A DNA stretch of 64,000 nucleotides from Lobosporangium transversale (lineage: Eukaryota; Mortierellomycota; Mortierellomycetes; Mortierellales; Mortierellaceae). Position numbers and translations under genes: made by a program. Positions within the stretch are counted from its first letter, which is position 1, and each line of letters starts with the position of its first letter. Below, one piece after another: positions 53,194 to 63,668 of the stretch. The notes under the pieces were generated by a model that did not search any database, was not told the DNA's origin, and was given only the letters and a program-made list of their open reading frames with translations. Location of the stretch: the NCBI RefSeq assembly GCF_002105155.1, contig NW_019028994.1, positions 124,001 through 188,000 on the forward strand. Reading direction: 5' to 3'.

Positions 53194-54598
53194 GTGGTGA
53201 GGACAGGAAAAAAGACAAACTCCTTTTCATGTCTTCCGAACCAATTGATTTATACAGAATGCATTTGTTGAATAGATCCATCTCATCTCTTATGCCTCTT
53301 AATAACCCTCCTTTGAATGAAACCCACATCTGCAGCAAGGAATGCAACTATACGCCATTTATCACATGTTGAAACGCGCAACCTTTGGATCCATTCAAAC
53401 TGGAACACCCTATAACGCGTCCTTGATGATAAAGTGCTTCCTTATGCTGATGATCACTTTCTTTTTTTTTTTTTTTTTTTTTTTTTTTTGATGTGTAACC
53501 AGCTCAAGATTAACACAGGTCTCTGTTTTCCTTCACGCTGACAGATCGATCGTTGGGTGGGACTCAAAAAAAGGAGGAATGAACAAGACAACAGAAGGTA
53601 ATAAATCCTTTTTTTCGTGATAATCGACTGTTGACATGCAGCACACGTGCTAGAGTACATACCTTGTAAGAACTGAAGATGGGTTGTGACAAAGATGAAG
53701 TATAAAAAAAAAAAGAAAAGAAAAGAAAAAGAGAAAAGAAAAGAAGAAAAGGAGAGAAGAAAAGTTAGAAGAATGCAAAAAAGGAGACAGAAAAGAAAGA
53801 CAGAAAAGAGAGACAAGAGTCTAGTTCCGGTCAACAGTCTCTGGACTAAACTCTGATTGATTTGTACTCAATGAAATACATCTCATCAACCAATTCTGGG
53901 CTGCCATTGCACCTGGTTAACCTTCTATTTTCCGCCTCCTTCATAGGAACAAGCGGTAAACCAAAAACCCAACTTGGACAAGTCGTCTTTTAACTGGTCA
54001 ATGCCTGGACACCTTCATTTTCTTTTAATCTTTTCAAGTAGAATGCAGGTGAATCGAGACAAAACCAAAAGACTAGACAAACAAGGACGGCATATTCAAA
54101 AACCAGGTTCAATTCCTCTATCAAGTGGACACGATTGATTCGATCCACCTTATTCCTCTTCCTCTTCTTTTGTACCCCTTCATCTTTTTTTGTGTGCAAG
54201 TCGTAGTAGGACGAGAAATTAGAATAGAATCTCTATACAATCACTCTACTCTAATGCGTTCACATATTGAAAATGGGTGATTGAGACAAGGGCAAAGAGT
54301 TTTTAACCATAACGCGATCTTTTTTTTTTTTTTTTTTTTTTTTCTTTCCTCGAAAGCAAAAGTAAAAAAAAAAGAGCCCATGTTAATCAGAAATAAGCTA
54401 TTCTTTGGAAAGACACAATATTTCTTGGATGATCGACCTCTTCTCCCTCTATAGCCTCCTTTTTTTTGTTTTTTTTTTTTTGCTTACCATAATTGATTAA
54501 GAGAGAAAGTCAGGGACATAAATATTCGTCACGTTTTTGAATTGAATAAAATACTTTCATTTTTAAACACAAAAAACAACACGTACAAACTCAAAATT
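53096..54598. other. 1.5-kb region upstream of the C9-methyltransferase gene
   Basis: No gene is supported. It holds many homopolymers: T/A runs at 53098-53112, 53142-53168, 53463-53489 and 54319-54343, and a purine-rich (GAAAA)n-like stretch at 53708-53815. Confidence 0.45.
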
Positions 54599-54907
54599 TT
54601 AATTTTTTCGGAAGCGTTTTCTGTTATCAACAAGACGCTCCTCCTCAGACTCGCATTCCTCTTCAAAATTGAAGACGCTACCAATACCTTGACAAAGGTC
54701 CACTACCTCAGGCTCCAGGATAACAGCCTCGATGTGCTCTTGGTTAATTACTCTATCAAGTTCTGTATCCCACTCACTGCTGTCGACTATAATCATGTCG
54801 CCAAAATCCTCAGTAATCTCCTCTTCATCAAAGACCTCTTGGTAAACCTCCCCGCTCATATTCTCTTGTACGCGACCCCTGTCATTATATATATAATAGT
54901 ATCTCAT
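54599..54907 (-). CDS. Small acidic hypothetical protein
   Basis: A 102-codon ORF (MRYYYIYNDRGRVQENMSG) that is strongly acidic in the middle (EVFDEEEITEDFGDM, FNFEEECESEEERL) and ends in basic NRKRFRKN. No family recognised. The composition and codon use look more like a real protein than the antisense frame, but no homologue or splice signal supports it. Confidence 0.4.
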   Translation of the reverse strand: MRYYYIYNDRGRVQENMSGEVYQEVFDEEEITEDFGDMIIVDSSEWDTELDRVINQEHIEAVILEPEVVDLCQGIGSVFNFEEECESEEERLVDNRKRFRKN

Positions 54908-55186
54908 ACCATTGTCATAGGTACCATGTCCGTATGTGTGTCACCTTTCTTCATTGAAAATCCGACGAGAAATAAAGAAATAAACTAAATAAAAGATCCC
55001 TCTGCCCTGCAACTCTGATCTACATCTACTTCTCGAGCCAAAAGGGTGGTGTGGGTGGGACATTCGTCCATGGTACTTATGACAATGTGAATAGGTCGTC
55101 CTTCGTAGACCAATTCAGTAGACCAATTTTTACAGACTAAGGGTAATCAAGACTTCAAAAAAGGAAATACAATGGACACAACATTC

Positions 55187-55192
55187 AAAAAA
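55187..55192 (-). terminator. Pol III T6 terminator of tRNA-Leu
   Basis: Six consecutive T on the minus strand begin 9 bases past the tRNA 3' end, the usual RNA polymerase III stop signal. Confidence 0.7.
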
Positions 55193-55200
55193 TGAATTTA

Positions 55201-55283
55201 TGGTGGAAGTGGGATTTGAACCCACGCCTCTCTCGAGACCGCAACTTGAGTGCGGCGCCTTAGACCAACTCGGCCATCCCACC
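55201..55283 (-). tRNA. tRNA-Leu (anticodon CAA)
   Basis: An 83-nt cloverleaf on the minus strand, without intron. The acceptor stem GGTGGGA pairs with TTCCACC, with discriminator A at 55201. The D arm is GCCGAGTTGGTCTAAGGC. The anticodon arm is CCGCA, loop CTCAAGT, TGCGG, placing CAA at 34-36. The long variable arm TCTCGAGAGAGGC is of class II type, as expected for leucine. The T arm is GTGGG TTCAAAT CCCAC. The internal A and B box sequences are normal. CCA is not encoded. Confidence 0.95.
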
Positions 55284-56650
55284 GTTATACAAAATTCTCT
55301 TGAATAGATAAATTATATAAACGTATAACCATCTATGAGCTCTGTCACGTGTATACATTTAGGATTAGGTTGTAAATTGGTCAACCTGATAATAATAAGG
55401 GTGGATTAGTAACTGGACGTGATTGAGCGGCTAGGTGGAATGAAGTTTTTGATGACTATGGATAGCGAGCGGATAATTTGTCGCGCTGCGCAACAGGCCA
55501 CGGCGGAAAGGTGGACTTTGAGTACCAACCACGGTGGTCAGGGTTTATGAAATCATGGATGCAGCGGCTTTCGCCGTTTGTGCAGTAATAGCTGTTTATT
55601 GACTATAGTTTCTGGAGCATTTTGTTCATAGAATGTAGAAAATAAATCCCATGACCCTGAGGGTCCTTGTTATCAAAAAAAAAAAAAAAAAAAAAAAAAG
55701 CCTAGAGGTGATCAACATCTCTCTGAGTGTCGCTCAGAACGGGCCCTGAAACAACGGCCGAACGCTAGAAGAAACTGTCATTAATCTCCACCACCTCCGT
55801 TCTCTATCGGCGATTGAGAAAGACCCTTAATGGTTAAATTTGTCAAAGACATTTCTAGTAATAATTAAGAAAAAAAGGGAGGTTTAAAAAAAAAAAAAAA
55901 AAAAAAAAAAACCAGAAGTGGTTTGTGAATAAGGATGTCGTTCAGTGACAGCACGTTGATGCGATTATTGGCACCCGCTTTTGTTACGCCCCTTGTAAAA
56001 GAGCAACTCATTTATAAAGTCCAAGTCTACGGAAAAAAAAAAAAAAAAAAAAAAAAAAAAAGCAAACCCAATCCTAGTGATTAAACCCGTCGATGGATTC
56101 TCTCCTATGATTGGCTCTTTGAGTTTTAATTTAATCCAATGTGAAGGCTTTGTTGCCTTGCGCGGATATGTAGAGCTTCAGGGTCTAGCCAATCATGCGG
56201 ATCTGTTCTAACACGCTTTCGCTACCCGAGTCATCTTATTTCTGGGATGAAACGCTTTTTAAAGACTAGCATTTGTGATGGATCGATGGACAGTGGAGTC
56301 ATTGCTTGATGCGCCCTCAGAGTTCGGCCAGGTTGGAGTCAGCTAAGGCATACTATTGATGCATCACCTTCAAGTCATAATCTCAAGACAAATTAGGGGA
56401 ATTCTGGTACCTAGGTCGGTCAACTCAATCCTTACGATCGTAGATGGCATCATTATAAAAAAAAATAAAATAAAAAAAAAAAAGAAAGAAAGCTTGTGGC
56501 TCTGTGTAGCAGCATACAAAATGTCAGAACATGAACCTTGTACACAAAAAGTCAAATAAGAAACTTCCTATAGATCAAGGGATATGGGTCGTATGGTGAC
56601 GGAACGGCGGATGCAAACAAATCCTAATGATCTCATGGGCACTCGCTACT

Positions 56651-56683
<33 letters not shown>

Positions 56684-57066
56684 ATTCCGACACGCTTCTA
56701 CATGTTTACTTTCTCTAATATATATACACACCATTCCCCGTCTTTCTTTCTTTTTCTTCTTCCTGCTCCTGCTCCTGCATCTCACTCCTACTATTCCTTT
56801 TCCCTCTTCTTTTTCTTTCAAAGAGGCACGCAAAGTAAATTAGCATGTAAGTATACATTAAACAGCTTTTCGTTGCTATCCACCCATACCTTGTCAAATC
56901 TTCACATATGCGAATCTCCACGCATTCACTGGCTCAAGCTTCACTCATAATCTGTTCCTAATCCTAATCCTACATCCAATACATTATATCTCTAAACAGC
57001 AGCCCAAGCTAAAAAAAAAGAAAAAAAGAAAAAGAAACATAATTTACGCGAGCATCTTAATTCAAA
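55284..57066. other. 1.8-kb intergenic region
   Basis: No gene found. It holds four A runs of more than 20 bases (55675-55699, 55886-55910, 56034-56061 and 56653-56680) and a CT-rich leader before the phosphatase gene. Confidence 0.5.
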
Positions 57067-58813
57067 ATGTTGCGATTGAATTCCCTCATTACCCTGGCGC
57101 TTGTGTGCCTTCAAGCCGCCAACTTGCACCAGATTATTGCCAGGCCTGTCACTAGTGCTGTCAGCAACCGCATTGTGGCTATTGGTGATCTCCATAGTGA
57201 TTATCCTCAGACATTGAATGCTCTTCGTCTAGCTAACCTCATTGACAGCAGCAACAACTGGTCTGGAGGATCAGACACCTTGGTCCAAATAGTAAGTGAT
57301 CTTGGCTTTTGTCAATAGATTGGTCCAAGACTGTAATACTGAGGTGCAACTTCTATAATGTTTTTCTAATCCTCAATATGCCATTATTGATATCACTACT
57401 CATTTCCTCAGGGCGACTTAGTTGATCGGGGCTCAGGCACAATCCCAATCTACCAACTGTTTCAGAAGCTCCGCCAGCAAGCCAAGGATGCCGGCGGTGA
57501 GGTAACCCAGTTTAATCTAATTGCAATTATCCTTTGTTTACTCTCGTACGCGCGCTTTGTTCGCGATGGCTCTAATACACTAGGCTTGTACCTGAAGACA
57601 TCCAAACAATATTTGTTTACTAACCATTTGTTCCATCATGGTAAAATACGCGATCTGATAGGTTGTCAATCTCTACGGAAAGTATGTGCAGGTGCTCTGA
57701 CGCGCGACTTGATTTGCTGCTCTTATATTGACTCGAGTTCACACGAAGAGCAATTTGCTCTTAGTGGCTCCTTACTAAATTTTGTGTCCCAATCTTTTCC
57801 TTGTTTTCTTCCCTTGACTAACATGCATGACAAATCGACGTCCAATCCAATGATGTTGCTTTAGCCACGAGCTCATGAACATTGCTGGGGACTGGCGCTA
57901 CGTTACCCAAGAGGACATTGATTCGTTCGGAGGATCGGCCAAAAGAAAGGCAGCTTGGGACATCCGTACAGGCTGGCTTGGCCAGTTCGTCTTTAACAGC
58001 TTCAATATCTCCCACATCCAGCACGGGCACACTCTTTTCAGCCATGCTGACATGCATCCTGACTGGGCCCGTCTTGGTGTCGACACCCTGAATCAACAGG
58101 CCCATGACGCTTTGTCGAAGGGTAAATATGACGCACCCATCTTCAAGACAAACGGTAAGCTGAACTTTCATATTTGTAGATACAATTCAAGTTTGGTTTA
58201 TTCACTTTCGCATAGTGCAACCAAATATGCCTCTCTATTCAAGTATCTATAACAACCGTCCATTCACGTTTGCCGCTTGTTTCCTTGTTTCATGACATGT
58301 AGGTCCTATTTGGAACCGTGAACTCGCTAAGCAAGAGGATGGCGCAGCTGCTACTTGCGAAACCATTGAGAGTATCAAGAAGACCCTAGGTGTAAGTGAC
58401 CTCAAACCTACTTCTTACACCAATTGTATCACTTCTTCGAAGTGATACTAGCGATTGATCATACTAAGTTGACGGATGGATGTGCCATTAATGCATGGGT
58501 AAAATTGTATATTTTTAGGTTAACCGTCTCGTCTCTGGACACACTGTCCAAAAGACTGGCAAGATTCTCTCCCTTTGCAAGGGCTCTTACTTTGTGATTG
58601 ATGTCGGCATCTCCAACTACTATGGTAAAGCTACATTTGAATAATTATCCATTAAATCGCCTATAAATGCTGTGCCATGGCCTGACTAGATCCTTTGTCC
58701 ATCTTATACTATTAGACGGAAACCTGGCTGCATTGGAGATCCTTGAGCATAGCGATGGTACCCAGACTGTGAATGCTCTCTACCCTGATGGCAAGCGCCA
58801 GCTCTCTAGCTAG
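57067..58813 (+). CDS. Secreted Shewanella-like protein phosphatase (calcineurin-like metallophosphatase)
   Basis: Seven exons: 57067-57291, 57412-57501, 57662-57681, 57865-58154, 58303-58391, 58519-58624, 58716-58813, giving 305 aa. The signal peptide is LNSLITLALVCLQAANLHQ. Metallophosphatase motifs are in order: VAIGDLHSDYPQT (GDxH), GDLVDRG (GDxxDRG), VVNLYGNHELMN (GNHE), HTLFSHADMHP and VSGHT. The His/Asp/Asn residues that hold the two metal ions are all present. The GDLHSDY and LYGNHELMN variants are characteristic of Shewanella-like (SLP/Shelph) phosphatases. Exon 3 is a 20-nt microexon that splits the Asn codon of GNHE; skipping it would remove the motif and shift frame. Likely secreted or vacuolar; the substrate is unknown. 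Confidence 0.9.
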
Positions 58814-59405
58814 AGCTTTTAGTAACTAAAGCATTGCTTATCTGTTACTTTACAAGGACGAGATATTGTAATTAGGATACGAGCGTCCCATGCTTGTTAA
58901 ATGGTTGTTAAATAGATTGAATATATATATGTAACAAACAAGAGTTGAAAAAATAAAAAATGCTTTCCGAGGATGGCCATGCCAAGAAAGAGTTACCTGG
59001 GGAAATAAATAAATAAATAAAAAAAAAAATCAAGCTTTTTTACTGTCTATTATATACCTTGTTCATGAGGACTTTATGAAATAATATTGCAAAATTACAT
59101 CCGCTGAACACGTTGTATTTGAATTGGTAATCTTTGATCAATCTACTTGGTACTGTTGTTGTTGTCAACAGTATCCTTCTCTCTAAATCATTGCCTCTAA
59201 AGTCGTTTCTACTTTCTCTTGATGATAAATGTCTCGAGAGAGTCTTGAGTGGGGTCGCTTAGATGGCCCATGTATGATCAAAGGAAGGATTACTCGTCTA
59301 TAGTACCTCATTGCTCCAACAACTTCCTGTTGGCTTCGCTCAATCCCGTTATGCCTTGAATACACATGTTGCGAGCATTAAGAGCCGTTTGTCTGGCGCT
59401 CCACT
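58814..59405. other. Intergenic region downstream of the phosphatase
   Basis: 592 bases. Minus-strand open frames between 59183 and 59405 look like a continuation of the degenerate fragment next door, but with several frame changes. No intact gene. Confidence 0.4.
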
Positions 59406-59771
59406 TCAGGCGGTACTCATCAAGATCGTCATCGCATTGGCTGCTCTATCCGCCACTTGCTGCTGTCCTTCGAGAGTTCTACAAATGTATGTATGCAGCT
59501 GCTGTTTGAATATCGGCCCAAGGTGAACACGATCCTCTAGGAACTGAATGATTGATGGTTCATCTACAAAGTTTCTCCATACTAGAGATACTAGAGGTGA
59601 TGCCTCATCAACCTTGATTGGGTCGACCTCCCTCCCGCTTTCCTTAATATCTATGGCTCCGAAGCTATACACTGAACTTGCGCAATTTCGACAAGAAGTT
59701 AAGGTTGTCGTCTTTGCCACTTCATCCGTTGCTGAGTTGAAGCAAGTTTCCTTGTCCCTTATTTTCATCAT
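59406..59771 (-). pseudogene. Degenerate fragment resembling NACHT/pentapeptide-repeat-type protein
   Basis: A 121-codon open stretch without introns. Segments SLVWRNFVDEPSIIQFLED, RVHLGPIFKQQL and ADRAANAMTILMSTA resemble, from memory, the linker that precedes pentapeptide or WD repeats in expanded NACHT-type families of Mortierella-like fungi (QFLxDRVxxxxxFKxQL ... AANAITILV). The usual continuation into a repeat array is missing: the frame stops and the next bases read on only in another frame. No NTPase domain lies nearby. A relic is the simplest reading, but this depends on family recall. Confidence 0.4.
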
Positions 59772-59902
59772 AAAGAATGATACAAGCTGAAATTAACAAA
59801 TTCATAAAGGTTTGCTGCAGAGGCAAAGCATATCATCAAGAAAATGATTGAATTCTCACGCTATGCGGTATACAGATGAACGTTTATTTAATATTTATCA
59901 TT

Positions 59903-60998
59903 TCAAAGTTTGGATGGTGGAAATTCACAAACATCTGAATTGCATTCAGTCTGTCCTTTGGCAGCAGCAGCATCAGCACGCTCTTGCACCTGTGCCTCCT
60001 GAGCCTTTGCTCTTTGTACAGAAGCCTCAGTGAGATCCACTCCAGAAATATCGCTACAGACCTTCAAGATATCACCAATTGGTGCGATATTGCCAAGGAC
60101 GGTTTCTTCAAACTTGTAGGCAATACCTTCATCGCCTTTACGAACAATATAGAGTCCTCCAAAGATACGCCCTTCACCCACTAGCAGGTTTCCGCGCACG
60201 CCTGAACGCAAGTTACGAATAGCGTTGAACCATAGACTTGGACGGATCAATTGATCTAATGATGCCCATCGAAGCTGCCCGCCACTAGTTCAAAGGAAAA
60301 GAAAAAAAAAAAAAAAAAAAAGAAAAGGTTTGTATACAGAATACATGTAAGAGATTCCATTCAAACATTCGCCCAAAAGTTGTTCATTATGTTTTTGTTT
60401 TCTTTACCCAAGTGCTTTGTAAAATCCTTTAGATTCATCCCAATAGGTCTCGCCACCATTCCAATAATCCCTTTTGAAAGTTGTTGCTCCAAGCTTCTCA
60501 TGCAAAACCACGGCCATTCGGAAACCCTATTTTTTTTTTTGCAGTCATGATGAAGTTAAGAATGACGACATCGAGTTGATAGAACGAAAAAAAAAAAAAA
60601 AAGGAAACAGAATGCTTTTTTTTTTTTTTTTTTTTTTTTTTTTTCAACTCGTACCATTTGCTTCTCGATAATATTGCGATGCTCATCCAGGATGCGGACT
60701 TCTTCACGGCAGAAAGGGCAACCAGGACGACGGATAACTACGTGTAAATTATAAGTTTTTTATTTTTATTTTTTGTGTTAATGATTTTTTAGTAACTGGT
60801 TTAGTTTATTGTGGGAGTTGAGTGTGAGAGAAGATGAATGATAGCTGCCTTCTATTCCATACCAATGACTATAGCCGGCTTTTCTTTCCAAAGTTCATGC
60901 GCTTTGAATGTTGTTTCTCCGTTTTTGTCGATAAAGTCGGTCAGAACAACATCCTTGATGGCCTTGTATTGCTCGGGACTCACGTCTGTTGAAGCCAT
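59903..60998 (-). CDS. Peroxiredoxin-like 2 (PRXL2/FAM213-type) redox protein
   Basis: Four exons: 60998-60863, 60737-60655, 60526-60408, 60284-59903, giving 239 aa. It has a thioredoxin-like fold of the AhpC/TSA-like PRXL2 group. It shows DKNGETTFKAHELWKEKPAI, then the redox motif VIRRPGCPFCREE (CxxC), LHEKLGATTFKRDYWNGG, then GGGQLRWASLDQLIRPSLWF and the RSGVRGNLLVGEGRIFGGLY block that marks the family. The C-terminal helix is Ala/Gln-rich. The ATG at 60998 (MASTDVSPEQY) is the first. Likely a cytosolic antioxidant or redox regulator; the reaction is not proven for this family. Confidence 0.85.
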
Positions 60999-61078
60999 GA
61001 TATATTATATATTAGTAAAAAAAAAAAAAAAAAAAAAAAGGATAAACCGAGGTTGTTGTGGGGTTGAAAGCGATATGT

Positions 61079-61109
<31 letters not shown>

Positions 61110-61865
61110 AGAGAGAGAATGAGAAAGAGAGAGAATGAGTTATGAGAGAGTAAAGAGAAAGAAAGAGAAAAGAAGAGAGAGGAAAGAGGAAAAAGATTGG
61201 TCAAAATAGGAAAATGATGATCATGACATGATGAAAGAAAAGATCAAAATGAGACCTTATTACAACCAGACAACAAAACTTTCGAGCGTTCATTAATCCC
61301 CATTAATCTTGGTTGTATCAGCGCAAAGGGGAAAAGTATTAACGCATGGACCGGAACAGCAATGCTCAACCGAAAAAACAATAAAAAAATAAAGTATAAC
61401 ATGATTGTCTTGTTGTGTCTTTTAATCTTTTACTTTCACGCGCCAATGATGCATGCATTAAGGCTTGATTGATCTTGTCCATTGAACAATCTGGACAACA
61501 GCAACAGCAACAACCACAATGACATGAGGTCTTTTTTTTTTTTTTTTTTTTTTTTTTTTCTGGCTTGAGCGTATTTTACGTAAGACATTTTAATGTGATG
61601 ATTTCCGGTCTGCATTCTCATAGGGGGCGCATGCTGTATTTGATTATGCGATCGAGATCTGCTTTTCTTTTGATCGAACTCTAATAACAGCATTTTTCAC
61701 TTCAGAACTACGAACGGACATGATTATTATTATAAAAGCGTCCTGAGCGATAACCAAGTGCAGTTTTATTTATATTTTGACGTTTTTTTTTTTTTTTTAT
61801 TGTTTAATTTTGCTTTGCTTGAATAAAAAAAAAAAAAAAAAAAAAAAAACAGAGTTGCTACACTG
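60999..61865. other. Intergenic region with GA microsatellite
   Basis: No gene. A (GA)n tract at 61079-61104 degrades into GA-rich sequence to about 61200, and T/A runs occur at 61531-61559, 61782-61799 and 61826-61849. Confidence 0.6.
61079..61200. repeat. GA-rich microsatellite
   Basis: A pure (GA)n core at 61079-61104 is followed by interrupted GAGA/GAAA motifs. It lies about 80 bases upstream of the PRXL2-like start codon, on the promoter side. Confidence 0.9.
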
Positions 61866-63101
61866 TTAATAATCCATGCCAGTTGCAAAGGAAGAGCCCA
61901 ACATGCCTTCTCTGTAAAGACCATATTCTTGGTTTTGAGCAGCTTGGTCTCCAAATGTCATGAGGCCCTGATTAAAAGCATCATCACCATACAAGCCCTG
62001 GAACTGATCTGGGCGGTAATAATAACAATCTTGACCATATTGATCAATGTCATTGGCAACACCCATATACATATCCATATCCATATTCATATCATAGACT
62101 GGTCTCTGACCATAATATGCAGCAGAGTCACTGCCATAGTCAAAGGGCTTATAAATCTCAGTCTCATCTACACATGGCTCGACTTCAATAATGAACGGCA
62201 ACGATTTGACGGTTGGTTGAAAGATCGTCAAGGGTTTCACCGCCACTGTGGGTCGGATATGAACAGAACTGCCCAAGTCAACACTGGACTGGGGTAAAGA
62301 CTGATCTTCTTGTGGCGTGGCTTCGATCGTCGTAGTCAATTGTTGCACTTTTGGTTGATAAGTCGTTTGGGGCAGAACTTGTGTCAGAGGTTGAATAAAA
62401 ACATTTGAGCCTAAATCCACATTCTGTTGAGGCAACATGCTTGATTCAGCGGGTGCAGCCTCAATGGCTGATTCTAACGCCTGGACATGGGGTTGATAAA
62501 CCGTTGAAGGGTTCACGTCCGTGGAGGGGACTGCAGAGACAAAGGAACCCATATCAACAGTGGATGGAGGCACAGTGGTACTGCAGCTTTCCACATCCAC
62601 ATCTCTGTTGATAGGAGGGAATTGACGACGCTTCAAGACATTGCCACGAGGAAGAGGGTCTGACTGAGAGGGGTTGTCAATGGTGCTAGCGCAGCCATAG
62701 AGGCTACCATTAAAAACGTCATCGTAGTCATCGTAGTCATCGTAGTCATCGTAGTCATCGTAGTCATCGTAGTCATCGTAGTCATCGTAGTCATCATAAA
62801 CATCGGCACCATGGTTGTCAAGCCCACACGTTGACTGCACAATGGGCGCAAAGGCCTGAACAATGGGTTGGTATCGATTAACAGGTGTCACATTGGTGAT
62901 AGGGACTGTGTTGACGGTCGACGCGAGCGAGACAGAACCCGAGTCAATATCTTGATTGCAAGTGGGCGCTAAATCAGGATCAGGGGCGTTTAAATCCATA
63001 CTACCCAGAGCAGATGGATCTTGAGGCACTGGCACTGTTTGTGCAGCAAGGACGAAAAGAGACAGAGCGAGAGTGATGCGAATAACACTTGCGAACGTCA
63101 T
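61866..63101 (-). CDS. Secreted repeat protein, family unknown (paralogue B)
   Basis: An intronless ORF of 411 aa, paralogous to the gene at 21029-22210. It has a signal peptide (ITLALSLFVLAAQT), a divergent first unit (VNTVPITNVTPVNRYQPIV), a (DDY)n tract of about nine units, a KR processing-like site (NVLKRRQFPP), then three repeats: VDMGSFVSAVPSTDV, VDLGSNVFIQPLTQV and VDLGSSVHIRPTVAV, each followed by a YQP/FQP turn and a LPQ or PC end. The tail is rich in Tyr, Asp, Met and Gly, unlike the Ser/Gly tail of paralogue A. Function unknown; a secreted or wall protein is inferred. The start is the ATG at 63101. Confidence 0.85.
   Translation of the reverse strand: MTFASVIRITLALSLFVLAAQTVPVPQDPSALGSMDLNAPDPDLAPTCNQDIDSGSVSLASTVNTVPITNVTPVNRYQPIVQAFAPIVQSTCGLDNHGADVYDDYDDYDDYDDYDDYDDYDDYDDYDDVFNGSLYGCASTIDNPSQSDPLPRGNVLKRRQFPPINRDVDVESCSTTVPPSTVDMGSFVSAVPSTDVNPSTVYQPHVQALESAIEAAPAESSMLPQQNVDLGSNVFIQPLTQVLPQTTYQPKVQQLTTTIEATPQEDQSLPQSSVDLGSSVHIRPTVAVKPLTIFQPTVKSLPFIIEVEPCVDETEIYKPFDYGSDSAAYYGQRPVYDMNMDMDMYMGVANDIDQYGQDCYYYRPDQFQGLYGDDAFNQGLMTFGDQAAQNQEYGLYREGMLGSSFATGMDY
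62718..62799. repeat. 9-bp tandem repeat coding for (DDY)n
   Basis: About nine copies of GTCATCGTA on the plus strand, in frame with paralogue B on the minus strand, where it encodes a run of Asp-Asp-Tyr triplets. Units are nearly identical, suggesting recent slippage and likely length variation between strains. Confidence 0.9.
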
Positions 63102-63668
63102 GATCAGGGGAAGTTGCACGTGTATCGGTATTGAGTTATCGATTGGAAAGTAGCGATGTCAAGCTTTAGAAAAAAAAAAAAAACTCTCTCTTTCCCATGG
63201 CATTTCTTTTATACAATCTCAGAATCCATGGTTGCAACCCTTTGAGACCGAGATCAATATACCCAAAGTCAATGTCAAGGAGGAGTGAAGTCAATTTCCG
63301 ACATCCAGGTCGATTTTTCATGATAAATTGGTTTGGGAGTCTATAGATCAACAATAAAAAAAAAAAAAAAAAACGCGTGGGATCTTTTGCGATACCAGAT
63401 TTGTATTGGACTGCATTACTTATGAAAAGAAACCAGGTCTTCGCCGATGATAAAAGATGGACTGATATTCACTGAGGGGGTTGGTTGTTTAGTTCTTTGA
63501 ACTGCCATGGGTTGTTGAAACCTGAGGGTTTAAGAAGCATATTTATCAGCATGACAAGGGCCAAAAATATAAGATATTTCACACGATTTAGGGGGGTGCA
63601 AGATCCGCTCCACCCCGATTGTTCTTTTTTTTTTTTTTTATTGAGATTATATTGCTGTTAAAAAGAGT
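63102..63668. other. Intergenic region upstream of paralogue B
   Basis: 567 bases of promoter for paralogue B plus the 3' flank of the nucleoside diphosphate kinase gene. No other gene is seen. Confidence 0.5.

Noticed and set aside
56653-56680. Long A runs considered as poly(A) tails of retroposed genes
   Set aside because: No coding or retroelement sequence precedes them, no target duplications were seen, and such runs are everywhere in introns and spacers.
62718-62799. Tandem repeat considered as CRISPR or minisatellite
   Set aside because: Units are 9 bp, contiguous without spacers and in coding frame; eukaryotic context rules out CRISPR.
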